A stretch of 64,000 nucleotides of DNA from Rhizobium sp. ICMP 5592 (GTDB lineage: Bacteria; Pseudomonadota; Alphaproteobacteria; Rhizobiales; Rhizobiaceae), in the NCBI RefSeq assembly GCF_009498525.1, contig NZ_QSNT01000001.1:921032-985031 (forward strand). Reading direction: 5' to 3'. The translations under genes were made by a program, and so were the position numbers. Below are positions 1 through 8,766 of the stretch, in pieces. The first letter of the stretch is position 1; each line of letters opens with the position of its first letter. The notes under the pieces were generated by a model. It searched no databases. It saw only the letters and a program-made list of their open reading frames with translations, and was not told the DNA's origin.

Positions 1-2
1 TG

Positions 3-32
3 GCCGGCGGGAAGACAGATCTTCCCGCCGGC
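3..32 (-). terminator. Perfect hairpin after the sugar-binding protein gene
   Basis: A perfect 13-bp inverted repeat (arms 3-15 and 20-32, 4-nt loop) starts 14 bases after the stop codon of the solute-binding protein gene read on the minus strand. Any following T-run lies outside the window. It could be an intrinsic terminator, or an intercistronic hairpin that stabilises the binding-protein message, because transporter genes may follow off the left edge. Confidence 0.7.
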
Positions 33-45
33 GCTCAAGCTGGGG

Positions 46-1302
46 TCAGCGGCTTTCCTTGAGTTTTTCGAGCCGGCCTGCAAGCGACGTCAGGCCCGAT
101 TTGACGTCAGCACCGCCGGACAACATGTCGTGGACCGTACGATAGAAGGCCTGCGACACCCTGTTGTAGCTCGTGCCGGTATAGCCGGACGGACGCACGG
201 CGCTGTCGGCGAAGGCCTGCTGGTTATCCTTGAGGAAGGGGATCTTGGCCAAGATCTCGGGGTCGCTATAGAGCGCCGGGATGGACGGATTGACCGCATC
301 CTTAAGCGCCCGCACTTTCTGCATGTCCGGGCCGGTGATGAAGTTGACGAAGTCGGCGGCGACCTTCGGCTTGGCGGAGTATTTCGATACGCCGTAATAC
401 ATCGGGCCGAGGCAACCGCTGGACTTCTGGCCTTCCTTGCCGACCGGCAACGGCATGACGCCGACCTTGTCGATGATGGCGCTTCCCGCCTGGTGCGACG
501 TGCCCCAGACATAGGGCCAGTTGCGGTGGAAGACCGCATTGCCGGATTCGAAGATCGCTCGCGATGCTTCCTCGTCATAATTCAGCACGCCATCCGGGCT
601 GATCGAGCCTATCCAGGCCTTGGCCTTGCCGATTGCTTCGGCGGCCTGGGGATTGTCGATCGTCACCTTGCCATCGTCGGAAATGATCGTGCCGCCGCCA
701 TTCGAGGCGATCAGCTCGATGGCATCGCAGGTCAGCCCTTCATAGCTCTTTGCCTGCCAGGCATAGCCCCACATGTCGGGATGGCCGGCAGCGCGCTCCT
801 TGTCCTGGATTTCCTTGGCGGTGGCCGCCAGTTCATCCCAGGTCTTGGGCGGCTGCTTGCCATATTTCTCCAGAAGATCCTTGCGATAGAACATCAGCCC
901 GACATCCATATAGGCGGGCATGGCGACGAGATTGCCGCCCAGCTTCGCGGCGTTGAGCGTCGAGGCGAAATGCTTGTCCTGGTCGGCCTGCGGGATCAGC
1001 GTCTTCAGGTCGAGCAGGTTGCTCTTGAACATGCCGAGCCAGATGACGTCGAGAAACAGGACGTCGACATCGGTCGATTTCGCCGCAAGCAGCTGCTGAT
1101 AGAGCGGAATCGCATCGTCCAGCAGCGCGGGCATCTTGTTGATCTTCGCCTCGTTGCCTGTCTTCTCCTTCCAGGCATTGGCGACGTTGGTGCACAATTC
1201 GAATTCCGTCGGTGCGCAGAAGACGGAGATCGTCTCGGCATGGGCCGAGACCGTCCAGAGGCCTGCGCAGAGCGAGAGGGCAGCAAGGCTTTTCTTAAAC
1301 AT
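46..1302 (-). CDS. Sugar ABC transporter substrate-binding protein (family 1)
   Basis: 418-residue periplasmic binding protein for a CUT1-type sugar importer, resembling trehalose/maltose-binding proteins such as ThuE. A Sec signal peptide covers about residues 1-22 (positive start MFKKS, hydrophobic core, AHA-ET cleavage site). The mature part has the family-1 pattern: an early ISVF strand, a DVLFLDVIWLG segment near residue 85 and a WPYVWG segment in the second lobe. Length is normal for the family. No permease or ATPase lies beside it inside the window; they may be off the left edge. The divergent GntR/HutC gene and the operator inside its promoter (1373-1388) imply substrate-responsive repression. 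The family is clear; the sugar is unknown. Confidence 0.88.
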   Translation of the reverse strand: MFKKSLAALSLCAGLWTVSAHAETISVFCAPTEFELCTNVANAWKEKTGNEAKINKMPALLDDAIPLYQQLLAAKSTDVDVLFLDVIWLGMFKSNLLDLKTLIPQADQDKHFASTLNAAKLGGNLVAMPAYMDVGLMFYRKDLLEKYGKQPPKTWDELAATAKEIQDKERAAGHPDMWGYAWQAKSYEGLTCDAIELIASNGGGTIISDDGKVTIDNPQAAEAIGKAKAWIGSISPDGVLNYDEEASRAIFESGNAVFHRNWPYVWGTSHQAGSAIIDKVGVMPLPVGKEGQKSSGCLGPMYYGVSKYSAKPKVAADFVNFITGPDMQKVRALKDAVNPSIPALYSDPEILAKIPFLKDNQQAFADSAVRPSGYTGTSYNRVSQAFYRTVHDMLSGGADVKSGLTSLAGRLEKLKESR

Positions 1303-1364
1303 GAACTGTTCCCTTGATTGTGATAGTGCTTCGGCATCGTGCGGAACTCTACGGCTCCTTGACG

Positions 1365-1396
1365 TTAATAGGACTGGTTATGACCAGTCATGTCAA
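1365..1396 (-). promoter_or_regulatory. Promoter of the sugar-binding protein gene with embedded HutC-type operator
   Basis: On the minus strand a consensus -35 TTGACA (1391-1396) and a -10-like TATTAA (1365-1370) flank the perfect palindrome ACTGGT-TATG-ACCAGT (1373-1388). This closely resembles published HutC-subfamily sites (NagR/DasR type, ACTGGTCTAGACCA-like). The spacer of 20 nt to TATTAA is long; an alternative -10 two bases closer is possible. Binding here by the divergent GntR protein would block RNA polymerase. Confidence 0.75.
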
Positions 1397-1491
1397 TATG
1401 GACTTTCAAGAGATTTGCGTCAAAGATGGCAAAGGCCTGAATGAGGTCGCGAGGGAAACGGCATTTGAATACGCGCCAGAGCAAGGGAACG

Positions 1492-2262
1492 TTGATTGAA
1501 ACACAAGACATGGTTGATCGAGGCGATCCGCGCCCGCTGCACAAGCAAGTGTACGAAGCCCTGCTGGCGTCCATCCGCGACGGCAAGCTTCCTTTGCGCG
1601 GCAAGCTGCCGTCCGAGCGCGAACTCGTCGATCTCTACAATGTCAGCCGCATCACGGTCCGTCATGCGATCCGCGAGTTGATCCAGCAGGGCGTGGTGCA
1701 AAGCCAGCCGGGCAAGGGGCTCTATGTCACCGAGCACGGCGGCGGCTTCGAGCTGCAGGTTCTGAAAAGTTTTACCAGCACCGCCCTGGCCAACGGCCGC
1801 AATCCCGGCCATCGCCTGATCGAAGCCAGCATCGTTCGCGCGCCACTCGACATAAGCCGTCCGCTGTTCCTCGCGCCTGGTGCGGAGGTGGTCGTGCTGA
1901 CCAGATTGCGTCTGATCGACAATATACCGGCGGTCATCCAGACCGACTGGATTCCCGCCGGCCGCGTCGCCGGCCTTCTGGATCTCGATTGGGGTGTTGC
2001 CAACCGTTCTCTTTATGCGGAATTGCGCGAGCGCTACCGGATCTATCCGAAGCGTGGCCAGACAACGCTGAGCGCGCGTATCGCCACCGATGAAGAAACG
2101 GCTATTCTGGAGCTTACGCCGCCAGCCGCCGTTCTAACCGTCGACCAGATCGCCTTCGACGATCGCAATCGGCCGGTGAACATGACGGCGCTCGTGCACC
2201 ATCCGGCCCGCTATCCGTTGACGCTGCTGCAGTCGGAGACCGGCGATTTCACGCAATATTGA
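1492..2262 (+). CDS. GntR-family transcriptional regulator, HutC/UTRA type
   Basis: About 256 residues. The N-terminal winged helix-turn-helix (about residues 12-78) contains LPSERELVDLYNVSRITVR and the GKGLYV wing; the rest is a UTRA effector domain ending in the typical MTALVHHPARYPLT segment. Start choice: the TTG at 1492 has an AAGGGA ribosome site about 5 nt upstream; an ATG at 1441 is in frame but unsupported, and the ATG at 1510 has no ribosome site. UTRA domains usually bind phosphorylated sugars or small metabolites. Its position, divergent from the sugar-binding protein gene with a HutC-type palindrome between them, makes it the likely repressor of that gene. Confidence 0.88.
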   Translation: MIETQDMVDRGDPRPLHKQVYEALLASIRDGKLPLRGKLPSERELVDLYNVSRITVRHAIRELIQQGVVQSQPGKGLYVTEHGGGFELQVLKSFTSTALANGRNPGHRLIEASIVRAPLDISRPLFLAPGAEVVVLTRLRLIDNIPAVIQTDWIPAGRVAGLLDLDWGVANRSLYAELRERYRIYPKRGQTTLSARIATDEETAILELTPPAAVLTVDQIAFDDRNRPVNMTALVHHPARYPLTLLQSETGDFTQY

Positions 2263-2309
2263 ACTGGTCGGCTCGACTGTAACCCGTCGCTATCGGATGG
2301 TTACGAGGC

Positions 2310-3341
2310 TCAGTTCGTCGCCACCCATTTGTGCCATTCTTCCTCGCTGCCGTGGAAAGCATTGAGGTCGATCCGACCTTCGACGCCATGTGACAGGCCG
2401 GAGCCTGAATATTGCCAGAACAGCCATTTGCGGCCCGGATAAACCTTTGACGGATGTTCGGCCACCGCGCGCAGCCAGAAGGGGTGCTCGAGAAATGCGC
2501 CCCTCAGATTGTCGCGATAGAAATCCGGTGCGGTATAGATGATTGGACGCTGGCCGTAGTACCGTTCCAGCTTGTCCATGAAGGTCTGCATTTTTTCGAG
2601 GACGCGCTCGCGCGAGACGCGTTGCTTGCAGCTCGATTCGCCGTTCCACTCGACGTCGATCACCGGCGGCAGCGCGCCGGCTTCCCTCGGAACGTTGCGG
2701 ATGAACCAGTCGGCCTGTTCGCCGGCGGTCCGGCACCAGTAGAAGAAGTGATAGGCACCGCGCTTCAGCCCGGCCTCCTTGGCCTTGCGCCAGTTCTGCC
2801 TAAACATCGGATCGAGATGATCGCCGCCGTCGGTCGCTTTGATGTAGACGAAGTTTGCGCCCTGCGTTTGCAGCGTCTGCCAGTCGATATCGCCCTGCCA
2901 ACGGGAAACGTCGACACCGTGCACGGCAAGCTTTCTCGGCGAAGAGACGCCGAAATTGATCGGTTTGGCGTCGCGAAAGCGGCGGGCGTAGATCGGCGAA
3001 CGCGCCTGCGGCGCTATGCTGCTGATCCTGGGGTTGGCCGGCATCAGCAACGCCACCGGTCTTTCCGCGGGAAGCGGCGCGCTTTCCGTCTTGCTCACAG
3101 ACAGGAACGCTTGCGGGCGCGGGCTTGGCGCCGGCGAAGCGTATAGGCCCTGCTGCTGTTCCGCCTGCGCAATCACCTCACCGATGCTGACCGAAGGGAC
3201 AGGTCCGCTTGCCCGGGTAATCGAATTCGTCGTTTCGGCTGATGGTAGACCGGCCGCGAGGTCGCCCGCACCGGAACTGGTGGAGCAACCTGACAATGCC
3301 AGGGAGGCAAGAAGGATTGCTGATACAGCCGAAATACGCAT
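2310..3341 (-). CDS. Glycoside hydrolase family 25 (lysozyme-like) lipoprotein
   Basis: 343 residues from the ATG at 3341, chosen because it gives a clean lipoprotein signal (MRISAVSAILLASLALSGC, lipobox LSGC); an ATG 63 bases upstream is possible but adds non-signal residues. A low-complexity linker of about 125 residues precedes a C-terminal GH25 muramidase domain with GVDVSRWQGDIDW, FVYIKATDG, GAYHFFYW and DVEWNGE, the last holding the usual catalytic acids. GH25 enzymes cleave the beta-1,4 MurNAc-GlcNAc bond of peptidoglycan. Inferred location: anchored in a membrane facing the periplasm, possibly in wall remodelling. It is convergent with the GntR gene, 47 bases apart, with no evident functional link to neighbours. 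Confidence 0.85.
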   Translation of the reverse strand: MRISAVSAILLASLALSGCSTSSGAGDLAAGLPSAETTNSITRASGPVPSVSIGEVIAQAEQQQGLYASPAPSPRPQAFLSVSKTESAPLPAERPVALLMPANPRISSIAPQARSPIYARRFRDAKPINFGVSSPRKLAVHGVDVSRWQGDIDWQTLQTQGANFVYIKATDGGDHLDPMFRQNWRKAKEAGLKRGAYHFFYWCRTAGEQADWFIRNVPREAGALPPVIDVEWNGESSCKQRVSRERVLEKMQTFMDKLERYYGQRPIIYTAPDFYRDNLRGAFLEHPFWLRAVAEHPSKVYPGRKWLFWQYSGSGLSHGVEGRIDLNAFHGSEEEWHKWVATN

Positions 3342-3452
3342 AGGAGCCCGCACGCAAAACAAGGATCGACAGCACAATCGATGCCGTCGGGAGTTCACCA
3401 GCACGTATTGCTAACGGACAATTACCAAAAAAGACTGAATCCAATCTTTACG

Positions 3453-3473
3453 GGCTCGCTTTAGGCGCGAGCC
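3453..3473 (-). terminator. Hairpin downstream of the dehydratase operon
   Basis: A perfect 7-bp stem (3453-3459 with 3467-3473) lies about 50 bases past the stop of the last operon gene. A run of six T on the transcribed strand (A-run at 3427-3432) follows at some distance, so it is a weak candidate for an intrinsic terminator. Confidence 0.4.
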
Positions 3474-3521
3474 GGGCCGACATGGTGGCCGTCAAGGCAG
3501 CATGCCGGCCCAACCGATCAC

Positions 3522-4709
3522 TCAGGCGAAGGCATAGGAGCCGTCAGGGCGTTTCGGGACACGGCGTTGCCAATGGATGTAGCCTTCCTCTTCCATCGCC
3601 TTTTCGTCCATCTCGACACCCCAGCCGGGCCTGTCCGGCCTGAGCTCCAGATAGCCATCTTTCGGCAGATAGGGGTCGACGACATAGCGCGTCTCGCCCT
3701 GTCGCTTTTCGATATCCTTGCCGCCATAGACATAGGCCTGACCCTTGGGCAGCCGGTATTCGAGGATGCGGAAGTTCTGCGTGGCGGCAGAGAAATGAAC
3801 GTTTACGGCGGTTGCCAGTGGCCCCATCGGATTGTGCGGCGCCACGCCGACGAAATAGGCTTCGGCGAGGGTCGCGATGCGCCGCATTTCGCTGATGCCG
3901 CCGACGACGCAGATGTCGGGCTGGATCAGGTCGGCGCCCTTGACCTGAAGCAGGCGCAGGAATTCATTGCGATTGTAGAGCGACTCGCCGGTTGCGAGCA
4001 CGCAGTTCAGCCCCTGTTTGAGGTCGCCCCACATGTCGATGTTTTCCGGACGCAACGGCTCCTCGTAAAACAGCGGATCGTAGGGTGCCAAAGCATTGCC
4101 GAGCTGCCTTGCGGCGACCGGCTCGAAAATCTGCGCATGCGCGTCGAAGGCGATCTCGTAGTCGTCGCGCACGGTCTCGCGCAACGAGCGGAAATAATCC
4201 GCCGACGCCTTGACGACATTGCCCCAGCGATGGGCATGGATGTCGACGCGCCAGGGGCTGAGCTTGAAGGCGGTGAAACCCCATTCGGCATTGAGGCGAT
4301 CGAATTCGTCGCGGGCGGCCGGTGCATCCGGCGCGGTATAGACGCCGGCATAGACCTTGACGCGGTCACGCACGGCGCCGCCGAGCAGCTTATAGACCGG
4401 AACATTCGCGGCCTTGGCGGAGAGGTCCCATAGGCAATGATCGAGCGCGGAGATCGCGGAAAGCCCGAGCGCGCCCGGCGGGAAACGGCTTTGCTGGATA
4501 AGCAGGTTCACCAGATAATCGACACGGGTCGGGTCCTGGCCGGAAAGGAAACCGTAGAGATAATCGAGAATGGGTGGGAGTGCCTTGTCGGGACCGTGAT
4601 TGTAGCATTCGCCCCAGCCCGTCAGGCCGTCATCCGTGTCGAGTGCGACGATAACGCGGGGGCGGTCCTTGTCCCGGGTCATGAAAACCCGCATGCGGTC
4701 GATCTTCAT
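3522..4709 (-). CDS. Mandelate racemase/muconate lactonizing enzyme family sugar-acid dehydratase
   Basis: 395-residue enolase-superfamily enzyme, most like D-galactonate or mannonate dehydratase-type members. An N-terminal capping domain (about 1-115, with TGWGEC near 30-35) precedes the (beta/alpha)7-beta barrel. Visible metal ligands are D189 (FDAHA), E216 (YEEPL) and E242 (TGES); K149, H191, D265 (QPD) and H292 (APHNPMGP) are likely acid/base or structural catalytic residues. Such enzymes abstract the alpha proton of a sugar acid and release water to give a 2-keto-3-deoxy acid. It is the last gene of a minus-strand operon behind a peptide-type ABC importer, so the imported compound is probably, or contains, an aldonic or uronic acid. 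The exact substrate cannot be read from sequence. Confidence 0.85.
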   Translation of the reverse strand: MKIDRMRVFMTRDKDRPRVIVALDTDDGLTGWGECYNHGPDKALPPILDYLYGFLSGQDPTRVDYLVNLLIQQSRFPPGALGLSAISALDHCLWDLSAKAANVPVYKLLGGAVRDRVKVYAGVYTAPDAPAARDEFDRLNAEWGFTAFKLSPWRVDIHAHRWGNVVKASADYFRSLRETVRDDYEIAFDAHAQIFEPVAARQLGNALAPYDPLFYEEPLRPENIDMWGDLKQGLNCVLATGESLYNRNEFLRLLQVKGADLIQPDICVVGGISEMRRIATLAEAYFVGVAPHNPMGPLATAVNVHFSAATQNFRILEYRLPKGQAYVYGGKDIEKRQGETRYVVDPYLPKDGYLELRPDRPGWGVEMDEKAMEEEGYIHWQRRVPKRPDGSYAFA

Positions 4710-4788
4710 CTGTCTGTCCTTCTATCGATTGCAACAGTCATGGCGCGGAAGGGAGCTCCGCACATGAGGGGTATCGGCGCGATCGTCA

Positions 4789-6510
4789 TCACGCGGCGCT
4801 TCCGTTTTTCAGGACGTCCGGTTCGACGTAGCGGAAGCGGCGCGAATGATCGCGATCACGCGGATCTGGGCGGGGGATGGCGGAGATGAGTGCTTGCGTA
4901 TAGGCATGCTCGGGCGTGTTGCAGACCTTGTCCGCATCGCCGACTTCGACAAGCCGGCCCTTGTACATCACGCCCACGCGGTCGCACATGTAGCGGATGA
5001 CGCCGATGTCGTGGCTGATGAAGATATAGGCGAGGCCGAGCTTGTCCTGCAGCCGCATCAGGAGGTCGAGCACCTGGGAACGGACGGATACGTCGAGGGC
5101 CGAGGTCGCCTCGTCGGCGACGATGATGCGTGGATTGAGGGTGATGGCGCGGGCAATGCCGATGCGTTGGCGTTGGCCGCCGGAAAAAGCATGCGGATAT
5201 CGCTCGCGCGTCTTCGGATCTAGGCCCACCTGTTCCATCAGGTCGCAAACGCGCTCGTCCAGCGCTCGACCCTTGGCGATACCGTTGACGAGCAGTGGTT
5301 CGCCGATGATCTGCGAGACGGTCATGCGCGGATTGAGGGAGCCGAAGGGGTCTTGAAAGACCATGCGCAATTCGCGCCGCGCGGCCGCGAGACCCTCTCC
5401 CCTCGCGGTTGCCAGATCGACGATGCTGCCATCGACGCGGCGATAGCGGATCTCGCCTGCTGTCGGATCGATGAGGCGCATGATCGAGCGGCCCATGGTG
5501 GTCTTGCCGGAGCCGCTTTCGCCGACGATCCCCAGCGTTTCGCCGGGGAGCAGCGATATGGAGATATCGTCGAGTGCCCTGACTTCGCCGAAGGTCATCG
5601 ACACATTGCGCAGTTCGAGAATGGGCGCTGCCGTCCTGTCGAGCGGCGGGCGCGCCAGCCTGATCTCGGCCTTCTCCTCAAGCTTCAGGACAGAGCCGAT
5701 CAGCATGCGCGTATAATCGTCTTTCGGCGCGTGAAAGATCTGCTCGACCGGTGCATATTCCTTGGCGACGCCATTGTGCATGACCAGCACGTCATCGGCG
5801 ATCTGTGCCACGACGCCCATGTCATGGGTAATGAACAGCACCGCCATGCCGTAGGCCTTTTGCAGCCGGGCAATCAGGTCGAGGATTTCGGCCTGCGTGG
5901 TCACATCGAGCGCCGTGGTGGGCTCGTCGGCGATCAGGAGTTGCGGTTTGCAGGCGAGCGCCATGGCGATCATGGCGCGCTGGCGCATGCCGCCCGAATA
6001 CTGAAACGTATATCGGTCCACTGCTTTGTCCGGATGCGGAATCTCCACCTGGCCAAGCAGGGATATGGCCTCAGCGCGGGCTTCCGCCTTGCTCATCTTC
6101 GTGTGAAGGCGAAGCGCCTCGATGATCTGGTCGCCGACCGTATGCACCGGCGAGAGCGAGGCCATCGGCTCCTGGAAGATCATCGCGATGTCGCGGCCGC
6201 GGATGGCGCGGATCTGGCGGCCGCGCGGATTGAGGCTGACGATATCAGTGGAGCTTCCGTCCAAACCGTTGAGGATGATGGAGCCACTGGCGATACGGCC
6301 GGGCGCATCGACGATCTGCAGGATCGAGCGCGCCGTCACCGATTTGCCGGAACCGCTCTCGCCGACGACGCAGAGCGTCTTCCCTGGCTCGATCGAGAAG
6401 GAGAGGTTGTCGACCGCGCGGAAATTGCCGGTACGCAAGGGAAAGTCGACGCTGAGGTTCTTTACCTGCAGAAGCGGGCGGGCAGCCGTCACGGAAACGA
6501 TATCGGTCAT
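4789..6510 (-). CDS. Fused dual-ATPase subunit of a family-5 (Dpp/Opp-type) ABC importer
   Basis: 573 residues holding two complete nucleotide-binding domains in one chain, equivalent to DppD plus DppF. Domain 1 has Walker A GESGSGKS, signature YSGGMRQR and Walker B LLIADEP; domain 2 has Walker [10 protein letters not shown], signature FSGGQRQR and Walker B IIVADEA, with Ala in place of the usual Pro but the catalytic Glu kept. The start at 6510 (MTDIVSV) lies 7 bases after the upstream permease stop; a longer reading frame overlaps that gene and is not needed. It powers the two permeases encoded just upstream in the same operon. The fused arrangement contrasts with the sister importer at 12.7-18 kb, which has separate ATPases. 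Confidence 0.93.
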   Translation of the reverse strand: MTDIVSVTAARPLLQVKNLSVDFPLRTGNFRAVDNLSFSIEPGKTLCVVGESGSGKSVTARSILQIVDAPGRIASGSIILNGLDGSSTDIVSLNPRGRQIRAIRGRDIAMIFQEPMASLSPVHTVGDQIIEALRLHTKMSKAEARAEAISLLGQVEIPHPDKAVDRYTFQYSGGMRQRAMIAMALACKPQLLIADEPTTALDVTTQAEILDLIARLQKAYGMAVLFITHDMGVVAQIADDVLVMHNGVAKEYAPVEQIFHAPKDDYTRMLIGSVLKLEEKAEIRLARPPLDRTAAPILELRNVSMTFGEVRALDDISISLLPGETLGIVGESGSGKTTMGRSIMRLIDPTAGEIRYRRVDGSIVDLATARGEGLAAARRELRMVFQDPFGSLNPRMTVSQIIGEPLLVNGIAKGRALDERVCDLMEQVGLDPKTRERYPHAFSGGQRQRIGIARAITLNPRIIVADEATSALDVSVRSQVLDLLMRLQDKLGLAYIFISHDIGVIRYMCDRVGVMYKGRLVEVGDADKVCNTPEHAYTQALISAIPRPDPRDRDHSRRFRYVEPDVLKNGSAA

Positions 6511-6517
6511 GCCGGCC

Positions 6518-7639
6518 TCATTTGTTATAGGGGTCGGCCGCGTCACGCAGGCCATCGCCGAGAAGGTTGAGCGCCATGACGGCGATGACGACGGCAAGAC
6601 CCGGCATGAAGAGCCATGGCGCCGTGGCGATCGAACGGATGTTCTGGGCCTCGCGTAGCAACACGCCCCAGGAAATGGTCGGCGGTTGCAGGCCAAGCCC
6701 GAGGAAGGAAAGCGAGGTCTCCGCAAGGATCATCGCCGGCACGGCAAGCGTGATCGAGGCGATGATATGGCTGGCGAAGCTCGGCAGCATGTGACGAAAG
6801 ATGATCCGGCTCTCGCGGGCGCCGTCGAGCCTTGCCGCGGCGACGAATTCTTCCGTGCGAAGCGACAGGAAACGACCCCGGACGACGCGGGCGAGCTGCG
6901 CCCAGCCGGTCAACGACAGGATGATGGTGATCATCATATATTGCAGTGCCGCGGGCCAGCCCTGTGGCAGTGCCGCAGCCATGGCGAGCCAAATCGGGAT
7001 CGTCGGCAGCGACAGCACGAAATCGATCAACCGCTGGATGAAGAAGTCGAGACGGCCGCCATAATAGCCGGAGATGCCGCCGAGCACGATGCCGAGCAAA
7101 AGCGAGAAGAAGACGCCGACAAGGCCGATCGACAGCGAGATCTGCGCGCCCTGTATCGTCCGGCTGAAGACATCGCGACCAAGCCGGTCGGCGCCGAAGA
7201 GCAGGAGAGGGGTGGTCTTGTCGGAGGAGGCGAGCAGATGGATGTTGGAGTTGAAAAGGCCCAAAACCGAGTATTCGTAGCCGCGCCCGAACAGGCTGAC
7301 ATCGACCCGCTTTGTTGTGTCTTCTTTGAAGATCGCCGCCAGCGTCTCCGGATCGCGGGTGAGCTTCAACGGATAATAGTGCAGGCCGAAGGAGAAGCCG
7401 TTGCTTGTATCGATGAGATGCAATTGCTGCGGCGGATGAAAGGTTGCCCGCGCATTCTGCAAAGTCGGGTCGTTGATGGCGAAAAAGCCTGGGATGATGG
7501 CGACGATATACATGATGACGGTGACGACGAGGGCCACCATGGCAAGCTTGTGCCGGCGGAAGGCCCACCAGATCAGCTGCCATTGCGAGGCGACGGCGGC
7601 GCGGTCCGGCTGAATGTTTGTGACGGCGATGTCGGCCAT
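6518..7639 (-). CDS. Family-5 ABC importer permease (DppC/OppC-like)
   Basis: 373-residue inner-membrane permease with an N-terminal transmembrane helix near residues 33-55, a periplasmic insert of about 100 residues, and the BPD_transp_1 core with five further helices. The ATPase-coupling loop reads [20 protein letters not shown], the EAA motif of this superfamily. It ends in [13 protein letters not shown], as usual for DppC-type subunits. Start supported by a TAGGAG ribosome site. It follows the DppB-like gene by 9 bases and precedes the fused ATPase by 7, so the genes are cotranscribed. Confidence 0.93.
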   Translation of the reverse strand: MADIAVTNIQPDRAAVASQWQLIWWAFRRHKLAMVALVVTVIMYIVAIIPGFFAINDPTLQNARATFHPPQQLHLIDTSNGFSFGLHYYPLKLTRDPETLAAIFKEDTTKRVDVSLFGRGYEYSVLGLFNSNIHLLASSDKTTPLLLFGADRLGRDVFSRTIQGAQISLSIGLVGVFFSLLLGIVLGGISGYYGGRLDFFIQRLIDFVLSLPTIPIWLAMAAALPQGWPAALQYMMITIILSLTGWAQLARVVRGRFLSLRTEEFVAAARLDGARESRIIFRHMLPSFASHIIASITLAVPAMILAETSLSFLGLGLQPPTISWGVLLREAQNIRSIATAPWLFMPGLAVVIAVMALNLLGDGLRDAADPYNK

Positions 7640-7648
7640 GGGCGGCTC

Positions 7649-8635
7649 CTATTCCAACCGGATGCGGGGATCGACCAGCGCGAGCAGGATGTCGCTGATC
7701 AGCGAACCGATCAGCGTCAGCGCGCAGATCAGAAGCACGAAGGCACCGGCGAGATACATGTCCTGCGCCATCAGCGACTGCAGCAGCAGCGGCCCGGCCG
7801 TCGGCAGATTGAGGACGATGGCGACGACGACGGAGCCGGAAATCAGGTTGGGCAGCAGCCAGGCGATCGTCGAGATAAACGGATTGAGGGCGATCCTGAG
7901 TGGGTATTTCACCAGCAGCCGGAACTCGGAAAGCCCCTTCGCTCGCGCCGTCGTCACATAGGGTTTCGGCAGTTCGTCGAGCATGTTGGCGCGCATGACG
8001 CGGATCAGGCTTGCCGTCGAGGAGACGGCAAGGATGATGACCGGCAGCCATAGATGCGCGAGAAGGTCGAGCATCTTGGCAATGCTCCAGGGCGCGGTTT
8101 CGAACTCAGAGGAAAACAGGCCGCCGACATCTTGGCCGAATTCCACGGCCGCGACATACATCAGCACCAGCGCCAGCAGGAAGGACGGAATGGCAAGGCC
8201 GAGAAAGGTGAAGGCGGTAAAGAGATAGTCACCGATCGAATATTTCCTGACGGCGGAATAGACGCCGATCGGCAGCGCAATCCCCCAGGTGGCGATCAGT
8301 GTCGCAAGCGCTAGGACCAGCGTCAGCGCCATCCGCTCCCAGATCAGTCCCGAGACCGGCTGTTGCCATTCAAAGGAAATGCCGAAATCGCCGCGCGATA
8401 GGATGCCCCATATCCATTTGATATATTGCACGATCATCGGCTGATCGAGGCCGAAGCGCTCGCGCAATTGCGCCGCGGTATTCTGATCGACGACCTCGTT
8501 CGAGGAGGCGAGCGTGGCGATATAGGTCGTCACGTAGTCGCCCGGCGGCAACTGGATCAGCACGAAGGCGAGGAAGCTGATCGCGAAAAGCGATGGGATC
8601 ATCCATAAGAGGCGTTTGGTGATGAAGACCAGCAT
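7649..8635 (-). CDS. Family-5 ABC importer permease (DppB/OppB-like)
   Basis: 328-residue membrane permease with a first helix at about residues 9-30, a periplasmic loop, and the BPD_transp_1 core. The coupling loop reads PYVTTARAKGLSEFRLLVKY and the C-terminus DPRIRLE, both typical of DppB-type subunits. It pairs with the DppC-like product of the next gene. It is separated from the binding-protein gene by 131 bases containing two hairpins (8681-8698 and 8731-8753), which may set a lower permease than binding-protein level. Confidence 0.93.
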   Translation of the reverse strand: MLVFITKRLLWMIPSLFAISFLAFVLIQLPPGDYVTTYIATLASSNEVVDQNTAAQLRERFGLDQPMIVQYIKWIWGILSRGDFGISFEWQQPVSGLIWERMALTLVLALATLIATWGIALPIGVYSAVRKYSIGDYLFTAFTFLGLAIPSFLLALVLMYVAAVEFGQDVGGLFSSEFETAPWSIAKMLDLLAHLWLPVIILAVSSTASLIRVMRANMLDELPKPYVTTARAKGLSEFRLLVKYPLRIALNPFISTIAWLLPNLISGSVVVAIVLNLPTAGPLLLQSLMAQDMYLAGAFVLLICALTLIGSLISDILLALVDPRIRLE

Positions 8636-8680
8636 GAGGCGTCCCTATCCCTGCATGGAACGCCGCTTTTCGGAACCGGC

Positions 8681-8753
8681 AGGCCCAGGGGAGGGCCTAT
8701 CATTGGCGTCGAGCGGCGCGCTTGAAAGTGGCGCCGCCCGCTAGGGGCGGCGC
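8681..8753 (-). promoter_or_regulatory. Intercistronic hairpins between binding-protein and permease genes
   Basis: The 131-base gap holds a perfect 9-bp GC stem (8731-8739 with 8745-8753, 5-nt loop), starting 13 bases after the binding-protein stop, and a second 6-bp stem (8681-8686 with 8693-8698). No T-run follows either, so mRNA stabilisation or partial attenuation within the operon is more likely than full termination. Confidence 0.6.
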
Positions 8754-8766
8754 TGGGTCGGCAAAA

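Noticed and set aside
130..1317. Long open frames antisense to the first binding-protein gene and to many other genes (for example 5353-6570, 6686-8053, 9091-10380, 21716-22552)
   Set aside because: They lie opposite well-supported genes, have Arg/His/Ala-rich or otherwise non-family sequence and lack ribosome sites. They are expected in GC-rich DNA.
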